From NCBI RefSeq assembly GCF_017921895.1, contig NZ_JAFIDN010000003.1, positions 372,001 through 436,000 of the forward strand: a DNA stretch of 64,000 nucleotides, read 5' to 3'. This document shows, in pieces, positions 8,492 through 18,806 of the stretch; the stretch's first letter is position 1, and every line of letters starts with the position of its first letter. The DNA is from Natronogracilivirga saccharolytica (GTDB lineage Bacteria > Bacteroidota > Rhodothermia > Balneolales > Natronogracilivirgulaceae). Made by a program: the position numbers and the translations under genes. Under the pieces are notes generated by a model. It was not told where the DNA came from. It searched no databases and was given only the letters and a program-made list of their open reading frames with translations.

Positions 8492-9517
8492 TTATTTATA
8501 AAAAGTTGACTCAAAAGCCTTTGCCTGCTTCCTGCCAAGAACGTGAATCAATACAGCCGCATGGATAAGGCCAATGCCATATCCGGTAAGCTGAACAACA
8601 CCGGCTGCAGGTGCCAGCAATGCCGCCGCAAGACTCCCTGTCCATCGCATAGCGTCAATAAAAAGTATCAGCAGCAAAATAAGGACCGGATAGAAGAAGG
8701 GACCACCTGCAAAAGGCAAAGAAACAACGGCAAAAATAAGATAGAGCACAAAAAGCGAGGGCAGCAGATGCAGCGCCTTCATGGTACCCGGATGCAGACG
8801 GTTCAGCACCACCCGGGCCATTCCGGAATTGTAGACCTGCTTGAAAAACTTTTTCAGGTCGGTTCTCCGCTTGTGATATACCCAGGCATCTTCAATAAGC
8901 ACAGAATGGCACCCGTTTTCCATAAGCCGCATGCTTAAATCAAGATCTTCACCAAAACGAAGCTCTGAAAATCCGCCCGTTTTATCGAAAGCCGCTTTCT
9001 TCACACCCATATTAAAGCTGCGGGGATAGTACCGGTCAAGCTGTTTTTTGCCGCCGCGAATGCCCCCGGTTGTCAGAAATGAGGTCATTGTATAATCAAT
9101 GGCCTTCTGTACGGGACTGAATGATGCCGCAGCACGGTCAGGTCCACCGAAAAAATCAGCTTCCTGTGATGAAAGCACCTGTTCAACCGTCTCGAAATAA
9201 TGTTCCGGGATCACGCAGTCCGAGTCGAAAAAAATAAGCCAGTCTCCCTTCGCTGATGCCGCACCTGTGTTTCTTGCCGCCGCAGGACCGGCATTTTCCC
9301 GGTACAGATACTGCACTTCCAGTACATCAGAATACTTGCTGCATACACGGTCCGACTTTTCCTTCGATCCGTCCTCAACAACAATGACTTCGAAATTGCC
9401 TGCCGCAGAATTATTTCCGGATTTCCGGCTTTTCAGGACGGACAGGCTTTCCATAAGCTCTTCCAGTTCATCCGGACGGTTGTAGACAGGAATAATTACA
9501 CTGAAACGGGTAGTCAT
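8492..9517 (-). CDS. GT2 glycosyltransferase with C-terminal membrane helices
   Basis: This 341-residue family 2 glycosyltransferase begins with FSVIIPVYNRPDELEELM and has EDGSKEKSD. The metal-binding DSD is in FFDSDCVIP, and GFSELRFGEDLDLSMRL is the acceptor-side ED motif. About 90 C-terminal residues are hydrophobic, with two or three helices, so the enzyme is held on the membrane with its catalytic part in the cytoplasm. The architecture is that of rhamnosyl- or glucosyl-transferase-like envelope enzymes. It lies alone, away from the other GT2 gene, across the tRNA cluster. The 160-base gap to the next gene upstream holds divergent starts. Donor and acceptor are unknown. Confidence 0.85.
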   Translation of the reverse strand: MTTRFSVIIPVYNRPDELEELMESLSVLKSRKSGNNSAAGNFEVIVVEDGSKEKSDRVCSKYSDVLEVQYLYRENAGPAAARNTGAASAKGDWLIFFDSDCVIPEHYFETVEQVLSSQEADFFGGPDRAAASFSPVQKAIDYTMTSFLTTGGIRGGKKQLDRYYPRSFNMGVKKAAFDKTGGFSELRFGEDLDLSMRLMENGCHSVLIEDAWVYHKRRTDLKKFFKQVYNSGMARVVLNRLHPGTMKALHLLPSLFVLYLIFAVVSLPFAGGPFFYPVLILLLILFIDAMRWTGSLAAALLAPAAGVVQLTGYGIGLIHAAVLIHVLGRKQAKAFESTFYK

Positions 9518-9677
9518 GTGCTGCTCATTGGATGTAGAGTATTGAACAATTATTGCAGCTTCAATGTTAGCAAATCATAATATGAATTGCTCAGTCATCT
9601 GCCGATTAACTTCTGGATTAGGTGACATTTTTTGTATTTTTATCTGTTTTTTCAATCACATATATACCGATCAGGAT

Positions 9678-10841
9678 ATGTCAGACGCTCGTTTTTTTTG
9701 CATGGCTCTCTTCTTGTGCGGCCTGGTGTCAGTTACGGCTGCCACCGCATACAGCCAGGATGTTTCATTCAGCTATTCACCCGGCACCGGAAATTTCGCT
9801 CCGGACCAGTTCAGAACGGACCTTTTTGATGACAGTGACGACCCGGGTTCCATGCGACTGCGGGAAGGGGAGCTGGTGTTCGGTGATGGCGCCAGCATGG
9901 TTTCAGGTTTCAATCAGATGGCATTAAGTGATGACAGAAGTTATGCCGGATTCCTGTTCAAGCAGGGGGGGAATGTCACCGTGGAAGTGTACCGGACCGA
10001 CGGGACGCTGCTGCACAGATTGTCTCAGCTGGTCGAGTATGACCCTGATGACCCGTCAGTTAAACTCTATATGCTGAACAACGGAAGTTTTATCTACAGG
10101 GATAATATCGCCGGTTTTACTTTTTTCGACGAAAGGGGAAAGGAAATCTTTGATGCCTACAACAGCACGGGCAGTCCTGACGGCGAATCCATTTCAGAAT
10201 TTGCACCAACTCCTTTTGGCAAAAAATCCGTCATGATCAATCCCAAAATCTATCAGGGAGACAATGTCAATTCGCGTGTCCGGCTGACCGGCAGAGACGG
10301 TGATGCCACGGAGCTGGCCCATTTTAATGATATGTCAATAGAAACGGTTGACTGGCATCAAAGCACCCGTCTCATGGTTGTGCACGGCCGTGATGAAAAT
10401 GACGGCAGCCACTACGGCAATGTTCTGTCATATCGCGGTAATCTTCTTCTTGAGGTTAATTACGACGATGATGAGATTGAAGAGCTTGTTCTGAGTGACT
10501 GCGGCCGGTATCTGACGGCGAGAACCACCGGACGCGCAATTGTACATCGCATATCAGACGGTGAACGGTTGGGAAGCGCCAGCTTTCGTCAGCGTATCCA
10601 GGCTGCCTCCTTCATGCCTGATGGTATGCTGGCGGTCATTACCGGTACGGATGACAACGGTCACCTGAAAAATCTCCGCGCACACATCATTGATGTGGAA
10701 GAAAGGACTGCGGCCAGGGAAGAAACAACTCTTGAAACCCATTCCAGTCCGCAGCTTTCTGTTCGTATGGAATATCTGGAGCCATCGGTTTACAGGCTTG
10801 CGGGGACCAGCAGGGAAATCATCATCCGTCACTCACTCTGA
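9678..10841 (+). CDS. Exported protein of unknown function, possible beta-propeller
   Basis: I do not recognise this 387-residue protein. The ATG at 9678 is chosen because a signal peptide follows at once: hydrophobic MALFLCGLVSVTAATA and a cleavage site near AYSQ, about residue 26. The longer frame upstream adds an unlikely 38 residues. The mature part has short repeated strands with YAGFLF, LTARTTG, ASFMPDGMLAV and similar patterns, as in WD40 or PQQ propellers, but no strict repeat. No catalytic motif is visible. It should be periplasmic or on the cell surface. Its neighbours (GT2 and clpC) are on the opposite strand, so it is a single-gene unit. Confidence 0.6.
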   Translation: MSDARFFCMALFLCGLVSVTAATAYSQDVSFSYSPGTGNFAPDQFRTDLFDDSDDPGSMRLREGELVFGDGASMVSGFNQMALSDDRSYAGFLFKQGGNVTVEVYRTDGTLLHRLSQLVEYDPDDPSVKLYMLNNGSFIYRDNIAGFTFFDERGKEIFDAYNSTGSPDGESISEFAPTPFGKKSVMINPKIYQGDNVNSRVRLTGRDGDATELAHFNDMSIETVDWHQSTRLMVVHGRDENDGSHYGNVLSYRGNLLLEVNYDDDEIEELVLSDCGRYLTARTTGRAIVHRISDGERLGSASFRQRIQAASFMPDGMLAVITGTDDNGHLKNLRAHIIDVEERTAAREETTLETHSSPQLSVRMEYLEPSVYRLAGTSREIIIRHSL

Positions 10842-11002
10842 ATCCGATACTCAGTCTGAACGGGAACGGTTTCATATAATTCACTATGTGAATCCCGCCA
10901 CCAACGCATTATGAAATGATTGGCGGATCAAAGCGATGCTGCAAGGCTCCGGAAAAACGAAAAACCTTGTACTTTCAACAACCCCGCTGCGTATCCGCTT
11001 GA

Positions 11003-13672
11003 CTAATTTTCGGAGTATTTTTCCGAAGTTTGTCCGCCTTTCGCGTCACCCTGCTGCGAAGGCCCCCCGTTTCCGGTACCTCCACCGTCTGAACTTGCCG
11101 CATCTGAGCTTTGCTGACTTTCCTTCTGCGACCCGGGGGAACTTCCGGTTTTATCGGATGACGTTTCAGGCGCTTTCCATTCAAACGCCAGTCCGTCCCT
11201 GGCCTTGTTCATCTTGATTTTGATCACAGACCCCTCGGCTTTCTCAGCACCGAGTATCTCTTCGGCAAGAGGATCCTCAACATAGCGCTGGATTGCCCTT
11301 TTGAGCGGCCGTGCACCAAATTTCTGGTCAAAGCCTTTGTCACTCAGAAACTCTTTTGCACCTTTGCTGATGTCGATCTTGTAGCCAAGGTTCCTGATCC
11401 GCACAAAGAGCTCTTCTGACATGTTGTCGATAATCCTGAAGATATCCTCTTTTTCAAGCGGCTTGAATACGATCACATCATCCACCCTGTTAAGGAATTC
11501 CGGATTGAAAACCTTGTTCAGTGCATCCTGGATCGTGGTTTTCATTTTGGCGTAATCAAACGTCGCTTCGGTATTGGAGAATCCGATTCCGCGTCCGAGA
11601 TTTTTTATATCCCTTGCTCCGATATTGGAAGTCATAATGATGATGGTATTGCGGAAATCCACTTTGCGGCCGAGGCTGTCGGTCAGTATGCCATCATCAA
11701 GCACCTGCAGCAGGAGGTTGAATACATCAGGATGTGCTTTTTCAATTTCATCAAGCAGTACCACACTGTACGGTTTGCGCCTGACTTTCTCGGTCAGGAT
11801 TCCGCCTTCTTCATATCCGACATAACCCGGAGGGGCACCAACAAGTCTGGAGACGGAAAATTTCTCCATGTATTCACTCATATCTACGCGGATGAGTGCA
11901 TCGGTACTGTCGAAAAGATACTTCGCCATTACTTTGGCAAGTTCTGTTTTTCCAACACCAGTGGGCCCGAGAAAGATAAATGAACCGATCGGGCGGAAGG
12001 GATCTTTCAGTCCGGCCCGGGTTCTCTGGATGGCCTTGCTCAGCTTGGTAATGGCCTCATCCTGTCCGATGACATTGTTGGACAGCTCTTCTTTCATCTT
12101 CAGAAGCTTCTGTCCCTCGCTTTGGGCAATTTTGTTCACAGGAATGCCGGTGATCATGGCAACAATGCTGGCAACATCCTCTTCATTAACATCATAGACA
12201 ATTTTTTCAGACTCTTTCTCCCATTCTCTCTGCGCACTTTCGAGTTCCTCCATGAGCCGCTTTTCCTTGTCACGAAGTCTGGCCGCATCTTCGAAGCGCT
12301 GTTTTTTGACCATATTGTTTTTTTCCGTGCTGGTCAGCTCAATTTCTTCCTCAAGCTTTATGATATGCTCGGGCACTGTGATGTTCGAAAGATGGACCCG
12401 CGCGCCGGCTTCATCGAGCGCATCAATGGCCTTGTCCGGCAAAAACCGGTCGGTTATGTAGCGGTCGGTGATGGTTACACAGGCTTTGATCGCCTCTTCA
12501 GAGTACCGCACGCTGTGGTGTTTCTCGTATTTGCTCTTGATCTGATTGAGAATGGTCATGGTTTCGTCCGGAGTTGTTGCATCAACCATGATTTTCTGGA
12601 ATCTCCGCTCAAGAGCCCCGTCTTTCTCTATATATTGCCGGTATTCATTGAGCGTGGTGGCTCCGATGGCCTGTACGTCTCCGCGGGCAAGTGCCGGTTT
12701 AAGCATATTGGAGGCATCAAGCGAACCGCTGGCACCACCGGCTCCGACAATCGTATGCAACTCATCTATGAAAAGGATGATGTCGGGCGTTTTTTCAAGT
12801 TCGCTCATCATCGCTTTCATACGCTCTTCGAACTGGCCGCGGTATTTTGTTCCGGCCACCAGTGCTGCAAGGTCAAGTGCCACAACCCGTTTGTCATACA
12901 ATACTCTCGACACTTTCCTTTTTATAATCCGCAGTGCAAGTCCTTCGGCTATCGCCGTTTTACCGACACCGGGTTCACCGATAAGCACAGGATTGTTTTT
13001 TTTCCGGCGGCTGAGCACTTGAGCGACTCGCTCAATTTCCTTTTCGCGACCGACAATCGGGTCGAGCTTGTCTTCTTCGGCAAGCTTGGTCAGATCGCGT
13101 CCGAAATTATCAAGAACGGGGGTTTTTGTTTTTTCCATTTTTCTTTCTCTTGCGCTGCCTGAGGATGATTTTGGATTTCGCGATGACGGAGTTTCGCTGG
13201 AACTTGTATGTGACGATTCTGACGATTTTGGTGCCTGTCCTGATACAATGAGATCCAGGTCTTCACGAACCGCATCGTATGTGATATTGAACTGCTGCAG
13301 GATTTGTGCAGCGATGTTTTCATCATCCCGTAAAAGGGATAGCAATAAATGTTCTGTGCCGATGGTGTCGCTCTTGTAGAGCTTGGCTTCCAGATAGGTG
13401 ATCCGCAATACCTTCTCGGCCTGCTTTGTCAGGGGGATATTCCCCACAGTAACCGCAGCACCGGTTCCGCGGATGGTTTCTTCGATGGTCTTTTTCAGTT
13501 TGTAAAGATCACACCGGAGGTTCTTTAGTATTTTGATTGCAACACCATCGCCGAGGCGCAATATGCCCAGAATCAGATGTTCGGTGCCAATGTAGTCATG
13601 CCCCAGCCGCAAAGCTTCTTCACGACTGAACTGGATGACATCCCGCACTCGGTTTGAAAAATTCCCTTCCAT
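11003..13672 (-). CDS. clpC: ClpC-type AAA+ unfoldase of the Clp protease
   Basis: This 889-residue protein unfolds substrates for ClpP using ATP. In order it has two Clp-N repeats (about 1-75 and 80-145), a Ser-rich linker, AAA module 1 with Walker A GEPGVGKT near 232-239, a UVR-type coiled middle domain ([12 protein letters not shown]), and AAA module 2 with Walker A GPTGVGKT and the ClpC D2 domain. The UVR segment separates it from ClpA and ClpB. The last 55 or so residues form a low-complexity Ser/Gly/Gln/Asp tail not needed for the fold. It follows gpmI on the same strand, but a terminator lies between, so it probably has its own promoter; clpP is not in the window. Confidence 0.93.
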   Translation of the reverse strand: MEGNFSNRVRDVIQFSREEALRLGHDYIGTEHLILGILRLGDGVAIKILKNLRCDLYKLKKTIEETIRGTGAAVTVGNIPLTKQAEKVLRITYLEAKLYKSDTIGTEHLLLSLLRDDENIAAQILQQFNITYDAVREDLDLIVSGQAPKSSESSHTSSSETPSSRNPKSSSGSARERKMEKTKTPVLDNFGRDLTKLAEEDKLDPIVGREKEIERVAQVLSRRKKNNPVLIGEPGVGKTAIAEGLALRIIKRKVSRVLYDKRVVALDLAALVAGTKYRGQFEERMKAMMSELEKTPDIILFIDELHTIVGAGGASGSLDASNMLKPALARGDVQAIGATTLNEYRQYIEKDGALERRFQKIMVDATTPDETMTILNQIKSKYEKHHSVRYSEEAIKACVTITDRYITDRFLPDKAIDALDEAGARVHLSNITVPEHIIKLEEEIELTSTEKNNMVKKQRFEDAARLRDKEKRLMEELESAQREWEKESEKIVYDVNEEDVASIVAMITGIPVNKIAQSEGQKLLKMKEELSNNVIGQDEAITKLSKAIQRTRAGLKDPFRPIGSFIFLGPTGVGKTELAKVMAKYLFDSTDALIRVDMSEYMEKFSVSRLVGAPPGYVGYEEGGILTEKVRRKPYSVVLLDEIEKAHPDVFNLLLQVLDDGILTDSLGRKVDFRNTIIIMTSNIGARDIKNLGRGIGFSNTEATFDYAKMKTTIQDALNKVFNPEFLNRVDDVIVFKPLEKEDIFRIIDNMSEELFVRIRNLGYKIDISKGAKEFLSDKGFDQKFGARPLKRAIQRYVEDPLAEEILGAEKAEGSVIKIKMNKARDGLAFEWKAPETSSDKTGSSPGSQKESQQSSDAASSDGGGTGNGGPSQQGDAKGGQTSEKYSEN

Positions 13673-13732
13673 ACAAAAAATTCAGATTCTGTTTTATGAT
13701 TACCGGGCAACGCCCTTGCGTCCTACAAAAAC

Positions 13733-13783
13733 CACAAAAGCCCTGCATGCGTTCGAATCAACTAACGAATCTATACAGGGCTT
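13733..13783 (-). terminator. Terminator of gpmI
   Basis: Arms AAGCCCTG and CAGGGCTT (13738-13745 and 13776-13783) form an 8-bp stem with a 30-base loop. On the minus strand the stem is followed by a T-rich stretch. It lies between the end of gpmI and the start of clpC, both on that strand. Confidence 0.6.
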
Positions 13784-13835
13784 AGTGTAAATGCAAGTAC
13801 CGTTATGTGCGCCGGGTGATGCTTTTCAGGAGATG

Positions 13836-15347
13836 TCAGATCAGTGCCTTGCCGTCCATTTCTTCCGGTTGGGAGATGCCCATCAGTTTCAGCAGCGATG
13901 GTGCCACATCAGCCAGTATTCCGTCCCTGGCCGATGTTACCTCCGGAGCGTTGATCACTATGAAGGGAACCCGGGCAGTAGTATGTGCCGTATGTGGGCT
14001 CCCGTCGCTTTCTTTCATCTTGTCCGCATTTCCGTGATCAGAAATTACAATAATTTTGTAGTCCTGTTCGGTTGCCGCATTGACTACCTTCTCGAGGCAC
14101 TGATCAATGGTCTCAACGGCTTTGACCGTAGCATCAAAATCACCGGTATGACCAACCATGTCCGGATTTGCATAATTCAGAATGATCATATCGTAAGAGT
14201 CATCCTGAATGATTTTGACAAGCTCATCGGTAAGTTCGGGGGCACTCATTTCAGGCTGATGATCGTATGTCGGCACTTTCGGACTCGGAATCATCTTCCG
14301 GTCTTCCCCTTCGTTGGGTTCCTCAACACCCCCGTTGAAGAAGTAGGTCACGTGCGGATATTTTTCTGTTTCGGCTATTCTGAGTTGACGTAACCCATGG
14401 TGTGCAATGACCTCACCGAGTGTGTTGGTCATTGAAAGGGGAGGATAGGCGACATGGACATTGGTGTAGCGCTTGTCATACTGGGTAAAGCAGACATAGT
14501 GCAGATTCAGGTCTTTTTCGACCGGAAATCCGTCAAACCCGCTGTCTGTAAGGGCAGAGGTGATCTGACGGGCGCGATCACCGCGAATGTTGTAGAAAAC
14601 AACAGGGTCATCCTTTTCAAGCCGGGATGATGCCGAGTCATCGAGAAGTATCGGTTTGATAAACTCGTCCGTCACCCCTTCATCATACGAGGCCTGAACG
14701 GCTTTGGCCGGATCACTCTCTTTTACTCCTTCTCCATGGACGAGAAGATCATAGGCAAGTTTTGTACGCTCCCAGCGTCTGTCACGGTCCATGGCGTAGT
14801 ACCGTCCCACAATGGAAGCAAGTTTGCCACCGCCAATCTCCGCGGCTTTTTCCTGAAACTGTCTGATATAGTTGAGACCGCCGTGCGGGGAGGTGTCCCT
14901 GCCATCCATGAATGCGTGCACGTAAATTTTTTCAATATTCTGCTGCCTGAAGAATTTCAGCAATGCAAAAACATGATCGTTGTGACTGTGCACGCCGCCG
15001 TCAGAAAACAGGCCCATGATATGAACCTTTCCTGCCTTCCTGGCTTTTTCGGCTGCCTCAAGCAATGCCTTGTTTTCAAAAAAGCCTCCGTCGGAAATGT
15101 CTTTGTTAACCCTGGTTAATTCCTGCCAGACAATGCGTCCGGCACCGATGTTGAGATGCCCGACCTCAGAGTTGCCGAACTGTCCATCGGGAAGTCCGAC
15201 ATCCATACCGGATGCACTCAGGGTTGAATTGGGTTTGCTTTCAAGAAGCTTGTCGACAAACGGGGTATTGGCTTTTTTAATGGCGCTTACAGAATCATCA
15301 TCCGGGATTCCGTAACCATCAAGAATTGCAAGAAGAGCTTTGGCCAT
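13836..15347 (-). CDS. gpmI: 2,3-bisphosphoglycerate-independent phosphoglycerate mutase
   Basis: This 503-residue enzyme interconverts 3- and 2-phosphoglycerate in glycolysis with two manganese ions. It has the alkaline-phosphatase fold: metal-binding Asp10 in AILDGYG, the phosphoserine Ser60 in GNSEVGHLNIGAG, then the phosphotransferase lid with HAFMDGRDTSP and GRYYAMDRD. Late metal ligands are in NYANPDMVGHTG and ISDHGNADKM. The length is normal for the family and the start is fixed by the first strand. It is cytosolic. Upstream on the same strand is rpsT, with about 95 bases between them, and a terminator follows. Confidence 0.97.
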   Translation of the reverse strand: MAKALLAILDGYGIPDDDSVSAIKKANTPFVDKLLESKPNSTLSASGMDVGLPDGQFGNSEVGHLNIGAGRIVWQELTRVNKDISDGGFFENKALLEAAEKARKAGKVHIMGLFSDGGVHSHNDHVFALLKFFRQQNIEKIYVHAFMDGRDTSPHGGLNYIRQFQEKAAEIGGGKLASIVGRYYAMDRDRRWERTKLAYDLLVHGEGVKESDPAKAVQASYDEGVTDEFIKPILLDDSASSRLEKDDPVVFYNIRGDRARQITSALTDSGFDGFPVEKDLNLHYVCFTQYDKRYTNVHVAYPPLSMTNTLGEVIAHHGLRQLRIAETEKYPHVTYFFNGGVEEPNEGEDRKMIPSPKVPTYDHQPEMSAPELTDELVKIIQDDSYDMIILNYANPDMVGHTGDFDATVKAVETIDQCLEKVVNAATEQDYKIIVISDHGNADKMKESDGSPHTAHTTARVPFIVINAPEVTSARDGILADVAPSLLKLMGISQPEEMDGKALI

Positions 15348-15442
15348 GGATAAAATAGTGTTTGGCCGTCAGTAATCCGGCCCTGCCGGTCCTGCAGCAT
15401 GTACCGGATGACGGAATGAATAAGAAATGGTACTACCTGTTG

Positions 15443-15694
15443 TTACAGGCTGTTGACGTGCCGGACGATGCGTGATTTCCGGTTGGCTGCCGTATTCTTG
15501 TGGATAAGTCCCTTGCAGGCCAGTCTGTCAATGTAGGATACAGCGTCATTCAGGAGGGGCTCCGCCTGTTCCTTTTTGTCTGTTTCCAGAACTTTACGGG
15601 TCAGTGTGCGCATTCTGGATCGTTTTTCACGATTCGCCAGACGACGTTTGGCAGACTGGCGAACACGTTTTTCTGCTGATTTGTGTTGAGGCAT
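15443..15694 (-). CDS. rpsT: 30S ribosomal protein S20
   Basis: This 83-residue, strongly basic, helical protein binds the 5' domain of 16S rRNA. The N-terminal KSAEKRVRQSAKRRLANR and the C-terminal GLIHKNTAANRKSRIVRHV, close to the S20 signature, are clear. Length and charge are normal. It is transcribed away from cmk from a promoter-like site about 55 bases upstream, and no other ribosomal gene is nearby, as is usual for rpsT. Confidence 0.95.
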   Translation of the reverse strand: MPQHKSAEKRVRQSAKRRLANREKRSRMRTLTRKVLETDKKEQAEPLLNDAVSYIDRLACKGLIHKNTAANRKSRIVRHVNSL

Positions 15695-15748
15695 ATTTGC
15701 TTAGAAAATCATTCTTGGTTTCAGTTTGATTATTTTCAATACAGAATC

Positions 15749-15780
15749 CAAATTTATCATAATATCGATCTTTATACAAG
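15749..15780 (-). promoter_or_regulatory. Promoter of rpsT
   Basis: On the minus strand CTTG (15780-15777) precedes TAAATTTG (15756-15749) by 20 bases, which matches the Bacteroidota box TAnnTTTG. Read as sigma-70 it is TTGTAT-N17-TAAATT. The leader to the rpsT start would be about 50 bases. Confidence 0.5.
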
Positions 15781-15865
15781 AAATTTTTGCAAAGAAAGAA
15801 GATAAGGCATAAATTTCCCCACATTTTCAGTTCTATTACCAAACCGGATGTAATCTGATTAATCC

Positions 15866-16537
15866 TTGATCATAGTTATTGATGGTCCGGCCGGAGCCGG
15901 AAAAAGTACTACGGCAAAAGAAGTCGCCCGACGCACAGAAAGTGACTACGTCGACAGCGGAGCTGTATACCGCGGGTTTACGTATCTTTTTATGATCAAT
16001 GATTTTGATAAGTCCCGTTTGACTGAAGCGCTGAAAAATCATGACCTGCACTTTGATTTTCATATAGATAATGTGCGGGTGACTCATGGTGACAAGGATA
16101 TAACGCAGACAATACGGTCAGCGGAAATCAATAATCGCGTAAGTGAAGTTGCGGCAATGCCTGAAGTCAGAGATGAGGTCCGCCGAATTCTCCGCGAGAT
16201 TTCCGGGGACAGGAAAAGAGGTGTTGTACTGGAAGGCCGTGACCTGGGAACCGTTGTGTTTCCGGACGCCGATTACAAGTTTTTTCTTACCGCGGCTCCG
16301 GAAGCCAGGGCTCGCAGAAGATTTGACGAGCAGACCCGTGCCGGGGCGGACACAAGCCTCGAGCAGGTACGTGAAAACGTTGAAAAGCGGGACAGAATCG
16401 ACTCAACACGCGACATCGACCCGCTGAAAAAGGCGGATGATGCTGTTGAAATTGATTCGACGTACCTGACTTTTGAAGAACAAGTAGCAAGAATTACCGA
16501 CTTTGTACGTAGTATGCGTACGGAGAATAATTCCTGA
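15866..16537 (+). CDS. cmk: Cytidylate kinase
   Basis: This 223-residue kinase phosphorylates CMP and dCMP with ATP in pyrimidine salvage. The P-loop GPAGAGKST is at residues 7-15, followed by DSGAVYRG (the CMP-binding region) and VLEGRDLGTVVFPDADYKFF with the family GRD motif. RRFDEQTRAG lies in the lid. The start is TTG at 15866, because a stop codon lies just upstream and the P-loop strand begins at once. No good Shine-Dalgarno is seen. It precedes rpsA by 138 bases on the same strand, and the cmk-rpsA order is conserved widely among bacteria. Confidence 0.95.
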   Translation: MIIVIDGPAGAGKSTTAKEVARRTESDYVDSGAVYRGFTYLFMINDFDKSRLTEALKNHDLHFDFHIDNVRVTHGDKDITQTIRSAEINNRVSEVAAMPEVRDEVRRILREISGDRKRGVVLEGRDLGTVVFPDADYKFFLTAAPEARARRRFDEQTRAGADTSLEQVRENVEKRDRIDSTRDIDPLKKADDAVEIDSTYLTFEEQVARITDFVRSMRTENNS

Positions 16538-16570
16538 AAATCAATATGTTGCAAACAGCGGCAATTGATG

Positions 16571-16648
16571 GTTTCAGGAGGAACAGAATCAAAACTATAA
16601 CTGAAACATAAACCTTAATCCCCTGATAGCGTGCAGTTTTGTATCAGG
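16571..16648 (+). promoter_or_regulatory. rpsA leader with two inverted repeats
   Basis: In the 138 bases before rpsA, GTTTCAG (16571-16577) can pair with CTGAAAC (16601-16607) and CCTGATA (16622-16628) with TATCAGG (16642-16648). S1 is known to repress its own mRNA in E. coli through a structured leader. That these stems serve this purpose is inference. Confidence 0.35.
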
Positions 16649-16675
16649 CGGCTCACAGAAATACAGGATATCTAA

Positions 16676-18703
16676 ATGACCGATGAAGTAAAAAAAGAAC
16701 TCGAAAACGAGGAAAAGGCAAATAGCCAGACTGAAGCAAATCAGTCCGATGAAAGTGCTGATCAGAAAACAGAAGCACAGGATCAGGAGAATACATCTGA
16801 AGAAGCAGCAGGCATGAACAGTCAGTCTGCCGGCAGTCAAGAAGCGGCTGGTCAGGATGCCGCGGCAGAACAAGCCGTCGCAGAAGTGGATGAAAGTTCC
16901 ATCCCTGCTTTCAAAGGTGAAGTTGGCGACAAGGTATACAAGCTCGAGGAGCTTGAAGAAGCCTCTGAAGAGTATGATGACGACCAGTACAATCAGATGG
17001 TCAGCATGTACGAGGGAACGCTTACCGCCTTCACGGAAAAAGAAATTGTAACCGGACGTATTCTCACTTTCGATGACAAGTATGTCATTGTTGATATCGG
17101 ATTTAAATCCGAGGGCATTGTTCCCGTTAACGAGTTCAAAAATCCTGAAGAACTTAAAGTCGGAGATGAAGTAGAGGTTTTTCTTGATAAAGTCGAAGAC
17201 CGTGACGGTCAGCTCGTACTTTCACGCCGGAAAGCCGACTCACTTCGTGTATGGCAGGATATTGAAGAGGCGCACAACAGCGAGAAAATTATCGAAGGTT
17301 ATATCAAACGACGTATCAAAGGTGGTATGGTCGTTGATATCCACGGAATTGACGCCTTCCTTCCAGGCTCACAAATTGATGTGCGCCCGGTTCGCGATTT
17401 TGATGCCTATGTCGGCAAAACCATGGAATTCATGGTGGTCAAACTGAATATGTCCAGTGAAAATGTCGTTGTCTCACACCGTGCTCTTGTCGAATCCGAT
17501 CTGGAAGAGCAGCGCGAGCAGATCCTGGCCAGCATGGAGCCCGGTCAGATTCTGGAAGGTGTGGTCAAAAACATCACAGACTTTGGTGTCTTTATTGATC
17601 TCGGCGGTGTTGACGGCCTTCTTCACATCACGGACCTTTCCTGGGGACGCGTTGAGCATCCATCAGAAATCGTTCGGCTTGATCAGCGCCTGAATGTGGT
17701 TGTTCTGGAGTTTGATGAGGAGCGGAAGCGAATTTCACTTGGACTCAAGCAGCTTCAGCCGCATCCGTGGGATGAGATTGATGACAAGTATCCGGAAAAA
17801 ATTCATGTTCAGGGTAAAGTCGTCTCCATTGCGGATTACGGAGCCTTTATTGAGCTCGAAAAAGGTGTTGAAGGTCTTGTCCACATCAGTGAAATGTCAT
17901 GGACCCAGCACATAAAGCATCCGTCACAGCTGGTTGAAAAGAATCAGGTGATAGAGTGCGTCGTTCTGAATATAAACAAGGATGAACGCAAAGTTTCGCT
18001 TGGTGTCAAGCAGCTTCAGTCAGACCCCTGGGAGGACTTGCTTGAGCGGTATCCTGTCGGATCAAAACACAAGGGCGTTGTCCGGAACCTCACCAACTTT
18101 GGCGTATTCGTCGAACTGGAGCCCGGCATAGACGGACTTGTACACATATCCGATATGAGCTGGACCGGCAAGGTTAACCATCCGAGTGAGATTGTCAACA
18201 AAGGTGATGAACTTGAAGTAGTCATTCTTTCGGTTGATTTCGACAATCGCCGTATTTCGCTTGGACACAAGCAGATTGAAGATAACCCCTGGGAAAAGTA
18301 TGCTGTTGAGTATGCTGTTGGCAACGAAACAGAAGGAAAGGTGAGCAAGATAACGGACCGTGGGGTCTTTGTTACACTGCCGCTTGGTGTGGATGCTTTC
18401 ATGCCGGCCAGGGAAGCTGAGCACGGCGACAATCTCTCAGAATCCTACAAGGAAGATGATGAGATAAAAGTTGTTGTCATTGAATTTGATGAGAACAACA
18501 AAAGTATTGTCGTGAGCCAGAACAAAATCGGCAAAATGGACAAAAAGAAAGAGACTGCGGCAAAAACAAAGCAGAAAGAGCAGGAAGCTGCCGCAGGTTC
18601 AGCCTCGGGTGCGCTCACCCTCGGTGAAATGTCCGGCTTGCAGGATTTGAAAGAGAAGCTTCAGAAAAAAGAAGATGACAACGATAAGAAAGATGGCAAG
18701 TAA
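16676..18703 (+). CDS. rpsA: 30S ribosomal protein S1
   Basis: This 675-residue protein holds mRNA on the 30S subunit. Six S1/OB domains run from about residue 110 to 625; recurring marks are GVFIDLGGVDGLLHITDLSW, GAFIELEKGVEGLVHISEMSW and GVFVELEPGIDGLVHISDMSW in the central domains, each followed by RISLGLKQLQ or a variant. The first 80 residues are an acidic Glu/Gln/Ala/Ser-rich extension that E. coli S1 lacks, and the C-terminus is a Lys/Glu-rich tail. It follows cmk, its usual partner, and ends at a strong terminator. The ATG at 16676 is kept because the acidic region is continuous from it. Confidence 0.96.
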   Translation: MTDEVKKELENEEKANSQTEANQSDESADQKTEAQDQENTSEEAAGMNSQSAGSQEAAGQDAAAEQAVAEVDESSIPAFKGEVGDKVYKLEELEEASEEYDDDQYNQMVSMYEGTLTAFTEKEIVTGRILTFDDKYVIVDIGFKSEGIVPVNEFKNPEELKVGDEVEVFLDKVEDRDGQLVLSRRKADSLRVWQDIEEAHNSEKIIEGYIKRRIKGGMVVDIHGIDAFLPGSQIDVRPVRDFDAYVGKTMEFMVVKLNMSSENVVVSHRALVESDLEEQREQILASMEPGQILEGVVKNITDFGVFIDLGGVDGLLHITDLSWGRVEHPSEIVRLDQRLNVVVLEFDEERKRISLGLKQLQPHPWDEIDDKYPEKIHVQGKVVSIADYGAFIELEKGVEGLVHISEMSWTQHIKHPSQLVEKNQVIECVVLNINKDERKVSLGVKQLQSDPWEDLLERYPVGSKHKGVVRNLTNFGVFVELEPGIDGLVHISDMSWTGKVNHPSEIVNKGDELEVVILSVDFDNRRISLGHKQIEDNPWEKYAVEYAVGNETEGKVSKITDRGVFVTLPLGVDAFMPAREAEHGDNLSESYKEDDEIKVVVIEFDENNKSIVVSQNKIGKMDKKKETAAKTKQKEQEAAAGSASGALTLGEMSGLQDLKEKLQKKEDDNDKKDGK

Positions 18704-18741
18704 TCAGTAATTACTTGTTTGTTTTTTCTATGTTTAATATG

Positions 18742-18788
18742 AAAGGAGGTATAAATTGCGTTAGCGCCTTATACCTCCTTTTTTTTTA
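18742..18788 (+). terminator. Strong terminator of rpsA
   Basis: A 13-bp perfect stem (18742-18754 with 18769-18781) encloses a 14-base loop that holds a further small GCG/CGC stem. A run of about ten T follows. It ends only about 20 bases before the nadA start codon. Confidence 0.85.
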
Positions 18789-18806
18789 CAACACTGCTGA
18801 AAGGTT

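Noticed and set aside
12122-13162. 346-codon open frame opposite clpC
   Set aside because: It is the antisense of a strongly conserved gene and has no motif; codon bias of clpC explains it.
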